NCBI GenBank assembly: GCA_015272515.1
Contig: JACYLN010000085.1
Location: 1 to 40,086 of the forward strand
DNA: 40,086 bases
Source of the DNA: Leptolyngbyaceae cyanobacterium C42_A2020_001
GTDB taxonomy: Bacteria; Cyanobacteriota; Cyanobacteriia; Leptolyngbyales; Leptolyngbyaceae
Reading direction: 5' to 3'
Under the pieces are notes generated by a model, which worked only from the letters and a program-made list of their open reading frames with translations, searched no databases and was not told the origin of the DNA. Every line of letters starts with the position of its first letter. Within the stretch, counting starts at the first letter, position 1. The translations under genes and the position numbers were made by a program. Shown piece after piece: positions 18,503-27,053 of this stretch.

Positions 18503-21500
18503 ATGGTGTCCAGGATGGCTTGGCAGCAGGTGATTTTCAGCAGTTTTGGAGCTGGGTGCTTAATGAGCAGCAGTTTCCATGCAGCGATCGCCCAAATTAC
18601 TCCAGATGCATTCCTGGGTGCAGAACAATCTACCATTGCTCCAACTGGCATCATTGGCGGTGGTGCCATTCGGGGAGCCAACTTATTTCACAGTTTTTCT
18701 AATTTCAATGTTCGGAACGGCGAGGGCATTTACTTTGCCAATCCGGCTGGCATCGATCGCATCTTTAGCCGCGTCACGGGTAACACTCGCTCAACTATCT
18801 TAGGAACACTGGGAGTGTTAGGAACCGCCGATTTGTTTCTGCTCAACCCCAACGGCATTGTCTTTGGTCCCAATGCCCGCCTAGATTTGCGGGGTTCTTT
18901 TGTGGCAAGCACCAGCAATGGAGTGATATTTGACAATCAGTTCACCTATGGAACCATCAGTCCACAAACGCCGCCGTTGCTTACGATCAACCTGCCAACT
19001 GGTTTGCAGTATGGCAGTAGTCCTGGAGGTATCCTGGTGCAAGGGGCAGTCTTACAAGTGCCCAACGGTCAAACGTTAGCCCTGGTTGGGGGGAATGTGG
19101 CGCTGGTAGGAGCACGGTTGCTGGCTCCTGCCAGCCGCGTTGAAGTAAGTGGCTTGGTGACACCAGGCGTGATCGCGCTGAACCCAGATGCGCTGAGGAA
19201 TAGCGCCAGGAATAGCCCAGCGTTGTTAAATCCTTCAGGTTCTACCGAACGGGGAACCATTGATTTAAACGGAACCGAAATCAACGTTCGATCTGACAAT
19301 GGCGGGGCGATCGTTCTACAAGGGCAAGACGTGACTATCAGAGGTGCTAGCAGGGTGCGGGCAGGCATCAACTCTGGATTGGGCGACAGTAATTCTCAAG
19401 CGGGCGATATTGCTATTTATGCCGCAGGCACCACAACCGTAACCGGACAAGGCATTATTTCTAATGCCATCCAACCAGGTGCGATCGGGCGGGCAGGAAA
19501 CGTTGCCATAGAGACAGGCTCACTGGTTGTTACCAACAACTCTGTCATTAATTCAGTGTCTTTTGGGATTGGAGATAGCGGCAATGTTTCGATTCAAGCC
19601 AGCGATCGCGTAACGTTAAGCCGCAATAGCCAACTGACTTCGGTGATTTTGCCAGGAGCAACGGGAACAGGTGGCAATGTTGATATTACAACCGGATCAT
19701 TGATTGTTCAAAATGGTGGGGTGATTGCTGCCAGTATTCAAGGGGAGGGCAACGCCGGACAGGTCAACATTCGAGTCAGTGATCTCGTCTCCTTTGACCA
19801 GGGCAGCTATGCCTATAGCAACCTCGATTCTCTGGCAGAAGGCAATGGAGGCAGCATTGATATTATCACCCGTTTGTTTTCGCTAACCAATGGAGCAGGA
19901 TTAATTGTTAGCACGAGTGGCTTGGGTAATGGTGGAAATGTCAGGTTGCAAGCCGAAACTGTGGCAATCGATGGGCGCGATCTGAATACTCCCAGCGCGA
20001 TCATCAGCCAGGTTGCGCCGGATGGAGTGGGCAACGCAGGCAACATTGAGATTGTGACGGGCAGCCTATTCCTCACTAACGGAGGGCGATTGGGTGCCGA
20101 TACTAACGGCATAGGCAACTCAGGCAGCATTACAGTCCAGGCGCGCGATCGCGTTGTGGTTGATGGGCGCGCCCAGGCGGGCGATACCTCCTCCATTGGC
20201 AACATCGTTGCGGAGGGGGCGATCGGCAATGCAGGCAGGATTACTATTCAGGCTGGCGATATTGCCATTACGAACGATGGCAACGTCTTATCGAGTACTC
20301 TATCCCAGGGCAATGCAGGCAACATCATCCTGGATGCGCGTGGCTCAATCGTATTGGCAGGGCAGGAGAGTCAGGTTTACAGCACAGTTGAAGCAGGAGC
20401 TACGGGGAATGCGGGAGATGTTGTGCTACGAGGTGGCTCGCTGCTTGTTGCAGAAGGTGCCAATATTGCGGTGGGAGTTGCGGGAACGGGCAACGCTGGC
20501 AATCTGCTGATTTCAGCCCGCGATCGCGTCACGTTTGATGGTGCCGCTGCCTTCAGTTCAGTTGACAAGCGCGGAGTGGGTACAGGTGGCGTGATTGACA
20601 TTACAACCGGGACTTTAGCCCTAATCAATGGGAGTCAATTGTCGGCTCAGACGGTAGGACGGGGCAATGCCGGGAATATCAACCTGCGGGCAGAAACGAT
20701 TCTTTTGGATGGGGTGGGTACGAGTGGAAGTGCAACTGGCTTTTCTAGTGGTGCGTTTAGTTCAGTGGCAGCAGGGGCAATTGGGCAAGGCGGCACCATC
20801 AACATCACGGCAAATAATTTGACAGTGAGCAATGACGCAATAATCAGCGCCAGTACCGAAGGCAATGGAGATGCAGGCAATATCATCGTCACCGTCAATC
20901 GGTTCAATGCCCAGGATGCAGGGCGCTTGGCAACGATCACAACCACAACTGGGCGGGCAGGAGACATGACTTTAACGGTGAACGATCAGGCCACCTTTGT
21001 TGGCGATCGCAGTGGATTGTTTGCCAGTACCACTCGTACTTCCAGCGGCAATGGCGGTAATATTCGGCTTGATGCTGGCAATCTGGAGATTCGTGATTTC
21101 GCCCGCATCTCAGCCAATAGTCAGGGTATTGGCGAAGGTGGAAACATTAGTATTGATACTAATTCATTGCGCTTAAGCAATCGTGCTAGCATTTCCGCAA
21201 ACACAGTGAGCAACATTGGTGGCAATATTCAAGTCACTGTACAAGATATATTGCTGCTGCGCCAAAATAGTTCGATTTCAACCAATGCTGGCACTGGACG
21301 CTCCTCATTGGCAATTGGTAAAGGTGGCGACATAGCCATCAACGCTGGATTCATTGTGGCAGTCCCATCTGAAAATAGTGACATCACGGCCAACGCCTTT
21401 CTAGGGAGTGGTGGCAACATCTCGATTCAAACTCAAGGCATCTTCGGGATTGCCTTCCGCCCTGCCCTCACGCCCTTTAGCGACATCACTGCCAGCTCCG

Positions 21501-21913
21501 AATTTGGGTTGGCAGGAAGCGTGCTGATCACCACGCTGGGCATTGACCCAGTACAGGGTACTGTCAATTTACCTGCTACCTTTAGCCAACCGCCTTTAGC
21601 GCAGGGATGTCGCGCCAGTAGCCGGACTGGTAGCTTCAAAAATACGGGGCAGGGGGGAATTCCTGCCAATCCAGCCGATCCAGGTGTTGCGGATGCCATC
21701 TGGCACGATTTAGAATCTGTTGAAAACCTGGCGCAGGGCAAGCCGGAAAACCTCGCAAAGACTGCTTCAACTCTCCCAATCTCTCCTACTTCCATCATCG
21801 AAGCTCAAGGCTGGGTGGTGTCTCCAAATGGCACGATCGCCCTCACAACGGAAGCTTTTACAGGAATTCCCCAGGGGATCGGTAACTCCGCGATCGACTG
21901 TTTACCCAATTAA
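18503..21913 (+). CDS. Two-partner-secretion exoprotein (filamentous haemagglutinin-type)
   Basis: A 1136-residue TpsA-type protein. A signal peptide ends near SSSFHAAIA before QITPD. The TPS domain (about 30-260) contains the hallmark NPNGI, GANLFHSFSNFNV and FANPAGIDRIF. A long right-handed beta-helix region follows, built of units such as GNAGNI-x-I plus Thr/Ser strands. The C-terminal LAQGCRASSRTGSF and EAQGWVVSPNGTIAL are typical of cyanobacterial members. TpsA proteins cross the outer membrane through a TpsB (Omp85-like) pore; none is encoded here, so the partner must lie elsewhere. The ATG at 18503 is chosen because GGAG sits 6 nt upstream; codons at 18491 and 18497 precede or overlap that site. 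It is probably an adhesin or cell-surface protein, divergent from the RTX gene. Confidence 0.9.
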   Translation: MVSRMAWQQVIFSSFGAGCLMSSSFHAAIAQITPDAFLGAEQSTIAPTGIIGGGAIRGANLFHSFSNFNVRNGEGIYFANPAGIDRIFSRVTGNTRSTILGTLGVLGTADLFLLNPNGIVFGPNARLDLRGSFVASTSNGVIFDNQFTYGTISPQTPPLLTINLPTGLQYGSSPGGILVQGAVLQVPNGQTLALVGGNVALVGARLLAPASRVEVSGLVTPGVIALNPDALRNSARNSPALLNPSGSTERGTIDLNGTEINVRSDNGGAIVLQGQDVTIRGASRVRAGINSGLGDSNSQAGDIAIYAAGTTTVTGQGIISNAIQPGAIGRAGNVAIETGSLVVTNNSVINSVSFGIGDSGNVSIQASDRVTLSRNSQLTSVILPGATGTGGNVDITTGSLIVQNGGVIAASIQGEGNAGQVNIRVSDLVSFDQGSYAYSNLDSLAEGNGGSIDIITRLFSLTNGAGLIVSTSGLGNGGNVRLQAETVAIDGRDLNTPSAIISQVAPDGVGNAGNIEIVTGSLFLTNGGRLGADTNGIGNSGSITVQARDRVVVDGRAQAGDTSSIGNIVAEGAIGNAGRITIQAGDIAITNDGNVLSSTLSQGNAGNIILDARGSIVLAGQESQVYSTVEAGATGNAGDVVLRGGSLLVAEGANIAVGVAGTGNAGNLLISARDRVTFDGAAAFSSVDKRGVGTGGVIDITTGTLALINGSQLSAQTVGRGNAGNINLRAETILLDGVGTSGSATGFSSGAFSSVAAGAIGQGGTINITANNLTVSNDAIISASTEGNGDAGNIIVTVNRFNAQDAGRLATITTTTGRAGDMTLTVNDQATFVGDRSGLFASTTRTSSGNGGNIRLDAGNLEIRDFARISANSQGIGEGGNISIDTNSLRLSNRASISANTVSNIGGNIQVTVQDILLLRQNSSISTNAGTGRSSLAIGKGGDIAINAGFIVAVPSENSDITANAFLGSGGNISIQTQGIFGIAFRPALTPFSDITASSEFGLAGSVLITTLGIDPVQGTVNLPATFSQPPLAQGCRASSRTGSFKNTGQGGIPANPADPGVADAIWHDLESVENLAQGKPENLAKTASTLPISPTSIIEAQGWVVSPNGTIALTTEAFTGIPQGIGNSAIDCLPN

Positions 21914-21993
21914 TGGTAATTCGTTTTATAGCGGTACTACTATAGGTTAGGACCATCGAACTGCTGAAAGTCTTGAAGTGACTGGATTGCATT

Positions 21994-22124
21994 CTCAGCA
22001 CTCAGTCCTCATTACTCAGCACTTTGCTATAACAATTGAGATTAGGCATACGGCTATCTCAGTTTCATCTCAGTCAGAACTGGAAACCATTTTGAACTTT
22101 GAACTGTTCATGTTGAATTTGAAG
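21994..22124. repeat. Two heptanucleotide arrays at the convergent junction
   Basis: Array 1 (21994-22028) is CTCAGCA, CTCAGTC, CTCATTA, CTCAGCA, CTTTGCT. Array 2 (22090-22124) is TTTTGAA, CTTTGAA, CTGTTCA, TGTTGAA, TTTGAAG. Array 2 runs over the stop and final codons of the PAP2 gene, so it may have set where that protein ends. No strong terminator stem is visible in the 21914-22107 spacer. Confidence 0.75.
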
Positions 22125-22842
22125 CACCGGAGGGGTTTTGTGTATCGTCATCTTCAACAGGCTGTTGGGAGAGAAGCGCCAGATTAACCACGGTTGCCCA
22201 GGCGATCGCAGCGAACCAACCAGCCAGGATATCACTGGGATAGTGAACCCCCAGGTACAAACGGCTCCAACTCACTCCCGCCACAAACAAACTGCTCAAG
22301 CCAGTGACCACCCAGTTCCAGCGGCTTCTCCAGGTCAGCACAATCACAATGACTGCAAAGGTCATACTTGCCATGGCATGACCACTTGGAAAAGCGAAAT
22401 CAGTATGTTGGGGATAGGGAGTTTCCCACAGATGTGGTCGTGGTCGATGAATCAAGATTTTGGCAGTGCGATTAATCAGCATCTCGCCAACCGCAACGGT
22501 AAGGACGTAAATCAGCAGTCTCCAGCGACGAGCGGCTAATAACCCAACCGCGATCGCAATCACCGCCGGAAACACTCCACGATAAACTCCCAACTCTGAT
22601 AACACAGCAGCCAGGGTATCCAGGCTGGGCTGTAGCGTCTTGTGAATTGCCAGCAAAATCAACTCATCCCACCCGATGCCGCCATCACGTCCCCAAACCA
22701 GCGCCGTTAGCAAAGAAACAATCAGCAGTGGTAACGCAACGCCCCAAACCGCTAACTGCAACCGGGTTGATTCTGACAGGAGCCAACGCCTTACCCCAGA
22801 GTGAGGCAGGAGTAACGGCTTGAGTGAATTAGAATCTGACAT
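22108..22842 (-). CDS. PAP2-superfamily membrane phosphatase
   Basis: A 244-residue integral membrane protein with about six hydrophobic segments. All three PAP2 signature motifs are intact: K128-ILIHRPRP, PSGH at 152-155, and SRLYLGVHYPSD at 193-204. They supply the catalytic His pair and Asp. Members dephosphorylate lipid phosphates such as undecaprenyl pyrophosphate or phosphatidic acid on the outer face of the inner membrane; the substrate cannot be told from sequence. The C-terminal tail after about 228 is polar and is encoded partly by heptamer repeats. It is convergent with the adhesin gene. Confidence 0.9.
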   Translation of the reverse strand: MSDSNSLKPLLLPHSGVRRWLLSESTRLQLAVWGVALPLLIVSLLTALVWGRDGGIGWDELILLAIHKTLQPSLDTLAAVLSELGVYRGVFPAVIAIAVGLLAARRWRLLIYVLTVAVGEMLINRTAKILIHRPRPHLWETPYPQHTDFAFPSGHAMASMTFAVIVIVLTWRSRWNWVVTGLSSLFVAGVSWSRLYLGVHYPSDILAGWFAAIAWATVVNLALLSQQPVEDDDTQNPSGASNST

Positions 22843-22857
22843 GGGATGAGGATGAGA

Positions 22858-23019
22858 TTAATCAGCTTTCAATGCTGCAACCATCATCGCACAAGCACCC
22901 CCATTGCCGAAGGGGGGCATAACTACGAGTTTGCGATCGGGGTCAACCAATTGCTGCACACGATCTTGGACTTCTGTCATGCCAATTTTTTGCTTGTTCA
23001 AAAAGACTTCGTTTTTCAT
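22858..23019 (-). CDS. Possible small ORF, or second half of the ExbB-like gene
   Basis: A 53-codon frame beginning MKNEVFLNKQK and ending GACAMMVAALKAD overlaps the 3' end of the ExbB/TolQ-like ORF in another frame. Its composition (VQDRVQQLVDPDRKLVVMPPF) looks coding, whereas the overlapped ORF end (SPRSCAAIG) does not. Removing one A from the run of six A in GCAAAAAATTGG would join the two frames into a protein of about 127 residues. I see no clear ribosome site for the ATG at 23019. It may be a separate small gene, a continuation after a frameshift, or spurious. Confidence 0.35.
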   Translation of the reverse strand: MKNEVFLNKQKIGMTEVQDRVQQLVDPDRKLVVMPPFGNGGACAMMVAALKAD

Positions 23020-23242
23020 TCACCGTCAGGGTGGCACGAGCAGGCATTTTCTGTTCAGCAGAAGATTGCGCCTGTGGCAAATTCACTGGTAAGCCGTCTG
23101 TGCGCGTTAAATCCTGATGCTTTTTAACCCGTGACCAAAACAGCGATCGCTCGATCGCCAGCACCACAACTGCAATAAAGGCGATGATGAGTGGAACCAT
23201 GACCGGACCACCAGAAATCAACAAATTAATCAACTTGGGCAT
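22943..23242 (-). CDS. MotA/TolQ/ExbB-like N-terminal fragment
   Basis: A 99-residue product. The first 38 residues (LINLLISGGPVMVPLIIAFI, then VVVLAIERSLFWSRV) match the N-terminal membrane helix of the MotA/TolQ/ExbB proton-channel family, whose members usually have about 200 residues and three helices. The two later channel helices are missing; the remainder is polar. No ExbD or TonB partner is present. It is divergent from feoA, with a 279-bp shared control region. I see either a decayed exbB or a short membrane protein that only shares this helix; a frameshift near 23000 is possible (see the 22858-23019 entry). Confidence 0.5.
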   Translation of the reverse strand: MPKLINLLISGGPVMVPLIIAFIAVVVLAIERSLFWSRVKKHQDLTRTDGLPVNLPQAQSSAEQKMPARATLTVNEKRSLFEQAKNWHDRSPRSCAAIG

Positions 23243-23296
23243 TCGGTTTCCTCAACGCAACACCAAAAAACCACCAACAGAAATGTTAGATAAGTG

Positions 23297-23355
23297 ATAG
23301 TACTTCTCATTAAGTGGGGATGGTGGTACTATAAGGTTTAATGAGGCTTAATGAG
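23297..23355. promoter_or_regulatory. Candidate operator: TTAATGAG repeats and inverted repeat
   Basis: Between divergent genes, TTAATGAG occurs at 23338-23345 and 23348-23355, exactly 10 bp apart, and inverted as CTCATTAA at 23306-23313. ATAGTAC (23297-23303) and GTACTAT (23326-23332) form a second inverted pair. An iron-responsive Fur-type site is an attractive but untested reading, given feoA and an ExbB-like gene on either side. Confidence 0.35.
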
Positions 23356-23476
23356 ATTTATTTGCAACTGTTAGCTTCCTGTAATTCAGGATTTGAGCTG
23401 AATGAGGGCACTAAATAGGTTGAATAGTCTCATGATTCCTCGGTTTATGGCATTGGTTTAAGTTTTGAAGGTCAAC

Positions 23477-23496
23477 TTTTAGGAGTTTTCCTAAAA
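23477..23496. promoter_or_regulatory. Perfect 8-bp inverted repeat in the feoA leader
   Basis: TTTTAGGA, GTTT, TCCTAAAA: a perfect 8-bp stem with a 4-nt loop, 25 nt before the feoA ATG and just before its ribosome site (GAAGG). It could be a repressor operator or a leader hairpin. Confidence 0.4.
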
Positions 23497-23521
23497 CTAA
23501 CCTTGAGGTAGAAGGTGTCTG

Positions 23522-23932
23522 ATGCAGAATGAGGACAAATTAGCCAACTATCAGCATCGAATGCCCATTCAGGCTGATTGGGAGAAGTTTACATACGTCA
23601 GTCAATCCACTGAGAAGACAATTGATGATGATAGTCAATTATCATCAATCAGTGAGAAGGTTGACTCTGGGGCAAATGGCAGGAAAGATGAAGCGGTCTA
23701 TCCACGGTTGCGATCGCTGGCAGAGAGTTCAATTGGCGATCGTGTTTGTGTCGTTTCGCTGGATTGTGGCGAGGCAAACTACCGTTTGATGGCAATGGGC
23801 TTAACTCCAGGTACAAACTTGCAAGTAATCAGCAGTACGTTGTCGGGTTCGGTAATTGTGGCACTGCAAGAGCAACGATTTGGTTTAGGGGCAGAAATTG
23901 CTCAACGAATTCACGTCTCTACAGTTAGGTGA
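23522..23932 (+). CDS. feoA: FeoA-domain ferrous iron transport protein
   Basis: A 136-residue protein. Residues about 60-136 are an SH3-like FeoA domain (RLRSLAESSIGDRVCVVSL, NYRLMAMGLTPGTNLQVI, RFGLGAEIAQRIHV). The first 60 residues are polar, Ser/Asp/Lys-rich and without recognisable homology, making it longer than the usual 75-90 residue FeoA. FeoA is a small cytoplasmic partner of the FeoB Fe(II) transporter, but no feoB follows: the next gene is convergent and unrelated. GAAGG lies 6 nt before ATG 23522. The orphan position suggests a FeoB elsewhere or a regulatory use of the domain. Confidence 0.82.
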   Translation: MQNEDKLANYQHRMPIQADWEKFTYVSQSTEKTIDDDSQLSSISEKVDSGANGRKDEAVYPRLRSLAESSIGDRVCVVSLDCGEANYRLMAMGLTPGTNLQVISSTLSGSVIVALQEQRFGLGAEIAQRIHVSTVR

Positions 23933-23945
23933 TACGGGGTCAAGA

Positions 23946-23977
23946 GTTTTTATCACTTCATCTTATAAAATAAAAAC
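23946..23977. terminator. AT-rich stem between convergent genes
   Basis: GTTTTTAT (23946-23953) pairs with ATAAAAAC (23970-23977) across a 16-nt loop, between the stop of feoA and the stop of the nuclease gene. The stem is weak and AT-only apart from one G-C pair. Confidence 0.3.
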
Positions 23978-23983
23978 GCCAAA

Positions 23984-25042
23984 TCAATGCTTTAACGCAT
24001 CACTGGTTACTTCAAGGGTTTGCAATTCTGCCTCAAGTTGTTCAACAGTTGGCAGCAAGCTCTTAAGCTGATCGGGTATTTCAGCACCAATTTTGTGAGT
24101 TGCAACTCCAATCGGCTGAGTCATCCCTTGCAGTGCTAATTCAGCAACCGTTTTATTTTTAGACTTGCATAGAATAATGCCAATTGTGGGTTGATCATCG
24201 GGATGACGTAGGGTTGCATTCACAGCAGAGACGTAAAAATTCATCTTTCCTGAAAACTCCGGTTGAAATTCAACCATCTTGAGATCAATCACGATAAAAC
24301 ACCGCAACCTGAAATGATAAAACAAGAGGTCTATGCGGTACTCCTGCCCTTCTACGATGATTGGATATTGACTACCGACAAACGAAAATCCAGTGCCTAG
24401 CTCCAACAAAAAATCTCGAATGTGATGTACCAGTGCGCGCTCTAAGTCTCGTTCTTGAGCTTCTTTTGCTAATGTCAAAAAGTCGAAGTTATAGGGATCT
24501 TTGAGCAGTTGTTGTGCCAGATCTGACTGGGCTGGTGGTAAGGTTTGAGCGAAGTTTGTAATTGCGCCCCCTTGCCGACGATATAATCCTGTTTCAATTT
24601 GGATTGCCAAAATATTTCGGCTCCAGCCATTTGCTACGGTTTGTTGAATGTACCACAAGCGTTCTGTGGCATCCTTCACTTTGTCAAGCAAAACGCAGTT
24701 GTGGAACCAGGGAATTTGTGCAGCAGCTTGCTGCACAATTTGCTCATCAGAATACGCCTCCGCAAATGCCCGCATATATTTTAGGTTGCGTGTAGAGAAC
24801 CCTTTGATATCTGGAAATTCTCGCTTCAGGTCTTTGGCAAGCTGATCAATGATCTTTGCTCCCCATCCCTCTTGCTGCTGACGCATCAAAATTTCTCTAC
24901 CAATTTGCCAGTAGAGCAAAACTAATTCCTGATTGACCGCCAGTGCCGCCTTTATCTGCGATCGCCGAATTCGCTCCTTCAGCGATTGCAGAAAGACTGT
25001 ATAGTTTTCATCAATCGGAAAGAAAACGTTGGGTTTAGGCAT
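23984..25042 (-). CDS. DUF1016/YhcG-type PDDEXK nuclease
   Basis: A 352-residue protein with the two-part YhcG layout. The N-terminal helical DUF1016_N domain (about 5-160) contains LVLLYWQIGREIL, GWGAKIIDQLAKDL and FSTRNLKYMRAF. The C-terminal PDDEXK nuclease domain (about 190-340) contains YRIDLLFYH and VIDLKM, which supply the D...D-x-K metal site, followed by GKMNFYVSAVN. Family members are linked to DNA processing and often travel with mobile or restriction loci. It stands alone here, with no methylase or specificity subunit. ATG 25042 gives the normal N-terminus; ATG 25114 would add 24 residues. Neither has a strong ribosome site. Confidence 0.88.
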   Translation of the reverse strand: MPKPNVFFPIDENYTVFLQSLKERIRRSQIKAALAVNQELVLLYWQIGREILMRQQQEGWGAKIIDQLAKDLKREFPDIKGFSTRNLKYMRAFAEAYSDEQIVQQAAAQIPWFHNCVLLDKVKDATERLWYIQQTVANGWSRNILAIQIETGLYRRQGGAITNFAQTLPPAQSDLAQQLLKDPYNFDFLTLAKEAQERDLERALVHHIRDFLLELGTGFSFVGSQYPIIVEGQEYRIDLLFYHFRLRCFIVIDLKMVEFQPEFSGKMNFYVSAVNATLRHPDDQPTIGIILCKSKNKTVAELALQGMTQPIGVATHKIGAEIPDQLKSLLPTVEQLEAELQTLEVTSDALKH

Positions 25043-25217
25043 CAGGTACCAGAAAAGACAAAGATCTGGAATCAGAGGGAATACGTCAGAGTTTACACCC
25101 GCAGGAGAACTCATCTACTGCTTGATTCTACTCCCAATCTGCGATCGATGATGTTTTTGGAGTCAACGAAGAATTTAAGAAACTTGTGAAGAGAAGAATA
25201 GCGAAGTTCTCAAAGCG

Positions 25218-25574
25218 ATGTGTGAACGGTATGAAGCTGCGGTTAGTGCAAATGATTCTGTAGCTTATCGAAAGTTATTCGCTACCGATGCAATTCGTAT
25301 TCCGCCAGGGTTGGAACCTGAGCGTGGGGCAGATGAAATTTCAAAAAGTGAACAGAAAGACTACGATGTCGCGAAATGGAGGATTCAGTCTAGACCAATT
25401 GATGCATTGCAGATTGATGATGACTGGATATATGGAATCGCCGAAGTTGATGGAAATGCTGTAGCTTATGCTGATGGAACCATAAACTCATTTAAATTGA
25501 CTAAGACTTGGCTGCTTCATCGAACAGCATCAGGAGAGGGGTTGATTAAGAGACAAATGTGGAATCTCAAATAA
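25218..25574 (+). CDS. NTF2-like (SnoaL/DUF4440-type) protein
   Basis: A 118-residue protein of the cystatin-fold NTF2-like superfamily: CERYEAAVSANDSVAYRKLF, then IRIPPGLEPERGADEI, then KTWLLHRTASGEGLIKRQMW. Such proteins are small dimeric cone-shaped folds, some enzymes and some binding modules; no catalytic assignment is possible. In-frame sense codons run upstream from ATG 25218 to a TAA at 25176 without another start and look coding (EEKNSEVLKA), so the 5' end may be eroded or the gene may start at an unusual codon. There is no good ribosome site. It is divergent from the nuclease gene. Confidence 0.7.
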   Translation: MCERYEAAVSANDSVAYRKLFATDAIRIPPGLEPERGADEISKSEQKDYDVAKWRIQSRPIDALQIDDDWIYGIAEVDGNAVAYADGTINSFKLTKTWLLHRTASGEGLIKRQMWNLK

Positions 25575-25686
25575 TGCAGAGTTTTGCGCTGTATACTGAT
25601 GTACTCTGAATCTAGTTGCTCCGGAATGCTGTTAAAGCTTCATTAGTAGCACTCAAAGGAAAGAACTCGACAGCGTTCATTTCTCT

Positions 25687-27042
25687 TTATGCGACAATGC
25701 TACCCACTGCGTAAGGTTCGGCAATGGGTAGGGTTTGGCGAACTGGAATTCGGACAACAAATTCAGTTCCCTGTTGCGGTTGAGAGTAACATTCAATTGA
25801 GCCGCCGTGCTTCTCTGTAACAATTTGACGGCTGATAGAGAGTCCCAGCCCGGTACCTTGCCCAATTGGTTTGGTGGTAAAGAAGGGGTCAAACACTTTG
25901 TGGATCAGGTTTTCTGGAATGCCAGTACCGTTGTCGCTGATGTGAATTGTGACCCATTCTGGGTTGGGCGATCGCGTTTGAATCCGAATCGTTGACATTT
26001 CACCAGGCTCACTCAATCGCTCTGGGTGGGTTTCGGTAACTTCATCCAGGGCACTGATGGCATTGGCTAAGAGGTTCATAAATACCTGGTTCAATTGACT
26101 GGCGTGACATTCTACCAGTGGCAATGTGCCATAGTCTTTCACCACCTCAATATCGGGAAGTCCAGATTTATGGCGCTTGAGGCGATGCTGCAAAATTAGT
26201 AGTGTGCTGTCCAGTCCATCGTGCAAATCCACCGCTTTAACTTCGGACTCATCCAGGCGAGAAAAATTTCGCAAAGATAACACAATTTGACGAATGCGAT
26301 CGGCTCCTAACCGCATAGAGGTGATCAGTCGAGGCATATCTTGCTGCAAAAATTCCAGATCAATATCCTGCATACAATTCTGCACAGGTTCAGGTGGTGT
26401 GGGAACATAGGTCTGATAACACTCAACCAATTTTAGAAGATCTCTTGTGTAGGCTTCTGCGGGCGACAAATTGCCATAAATAAAGTTGATTGGGTTGTTG
26501 ATTTCGTGGGCAACTCCGGCAACCAGTTGCCCTAGAGAAGACATCTTTTCGTTTTGCACAAGATGCAGTTGGGCTTGCTTCAGAGTTTGTAGGGTATCTG
26601 TGAGTTCGGCCGTGCGCTGGGCAACTTGAGCTTCCAGGGTTTGGTTGAGATGGCGCAGTTGCAGGTGAATGTTGATGCGAGCCAACACTTCCTCATGCTG
26701 AATGGGTTTGGTGATGTAGTCTACTGCGCCCAGTTTCAGCCCTTTTACTTTATCTACCGTATCTGAGAGGGCTGTCATAAAGATGATGGGAATGTCGCAA
26801 GCCCGGGGGATAGCTTTAATGCGACGGCAGGTTTCAAATCCGTCAATCCCTGGCATCATCACATCTAGCAAAATTAAGTCGGGTAGGCTGGCTTGCAGGC
26901 GATTCAGAGCACTTTCGCCGTTTTTCGCGATCGCCACTCGATAGCCTGAGGCATCCAGTACATCAAATAACACTTGAATATTGGTAGGGTTATCATCCAC
27001 CACCAGGATTGTTTGTTGGGAAGGTATGAGTTGGTTGTCCAT
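25687..27042 (-). CDS. Receiver-histidine kinase (AHEINNP class)
   Basis: A 451-residue protein. The receiver (about 10-125) has phospho-Asp60 (LLLDVMMPGIDGF) and Lys112 (ITKPI). A coiled coil (about 130-165) leads to DHp with His179 in AGVAHEINNPINF, and HATPase_c has N box NLLANAISAL, G1 DNGTGIPE and G2 GTGLGLSISRQI. The H-box type (HEINNP) differs from the HELRTP type of every other kinase here. It starts 11 nt after the stop of the dCache hybrid kinase, so the two are surely co-transcribed, and its receiver is the natural target of that kinase. Its own output partner is not in the window. Confidence 0.92.
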   Translation of the reverse strand: MDNQLIPSQQTILVVDDNPTNIQVLFDVLDASGYRVAIAKNGESALNRLQASLPDLILLDVMMPGIDGFETCRRIKAIPRACDIPIIFMTALSDTVDKVKGLKLGAVDYITKPIQHEEVLARINIHLQLRHLNQTLEAQVAQRTAELTDTLQTLKQAQLHLVQNEKMSSLGQLVAGVAHEINNPINFIYGNLSPAEAYTRDLLKLVECYQTYVPTPPEPVQNCMQDIDLEFLQQDMPRLITSMRLGADRIRQIVLSLRNFSRLDESEVKAVDLHDGLDSTLLILQHRLKRHKSGLPDIEVVKDYGTLPLVECHASQLNQVFMNLLANAISALDEVTETHPERLSEPGEMSTIRIQTRSPNPEWVTIHISDNGTGIPENLIHKVFDPFFTTKPIGQGTGLGLSISRQIVTEKHGGSIECYSQPQQGTEFVVRIPVRQTLPIAEPYAVGSIVA

Positions 27043-27053
27043 CGATGTAATCC

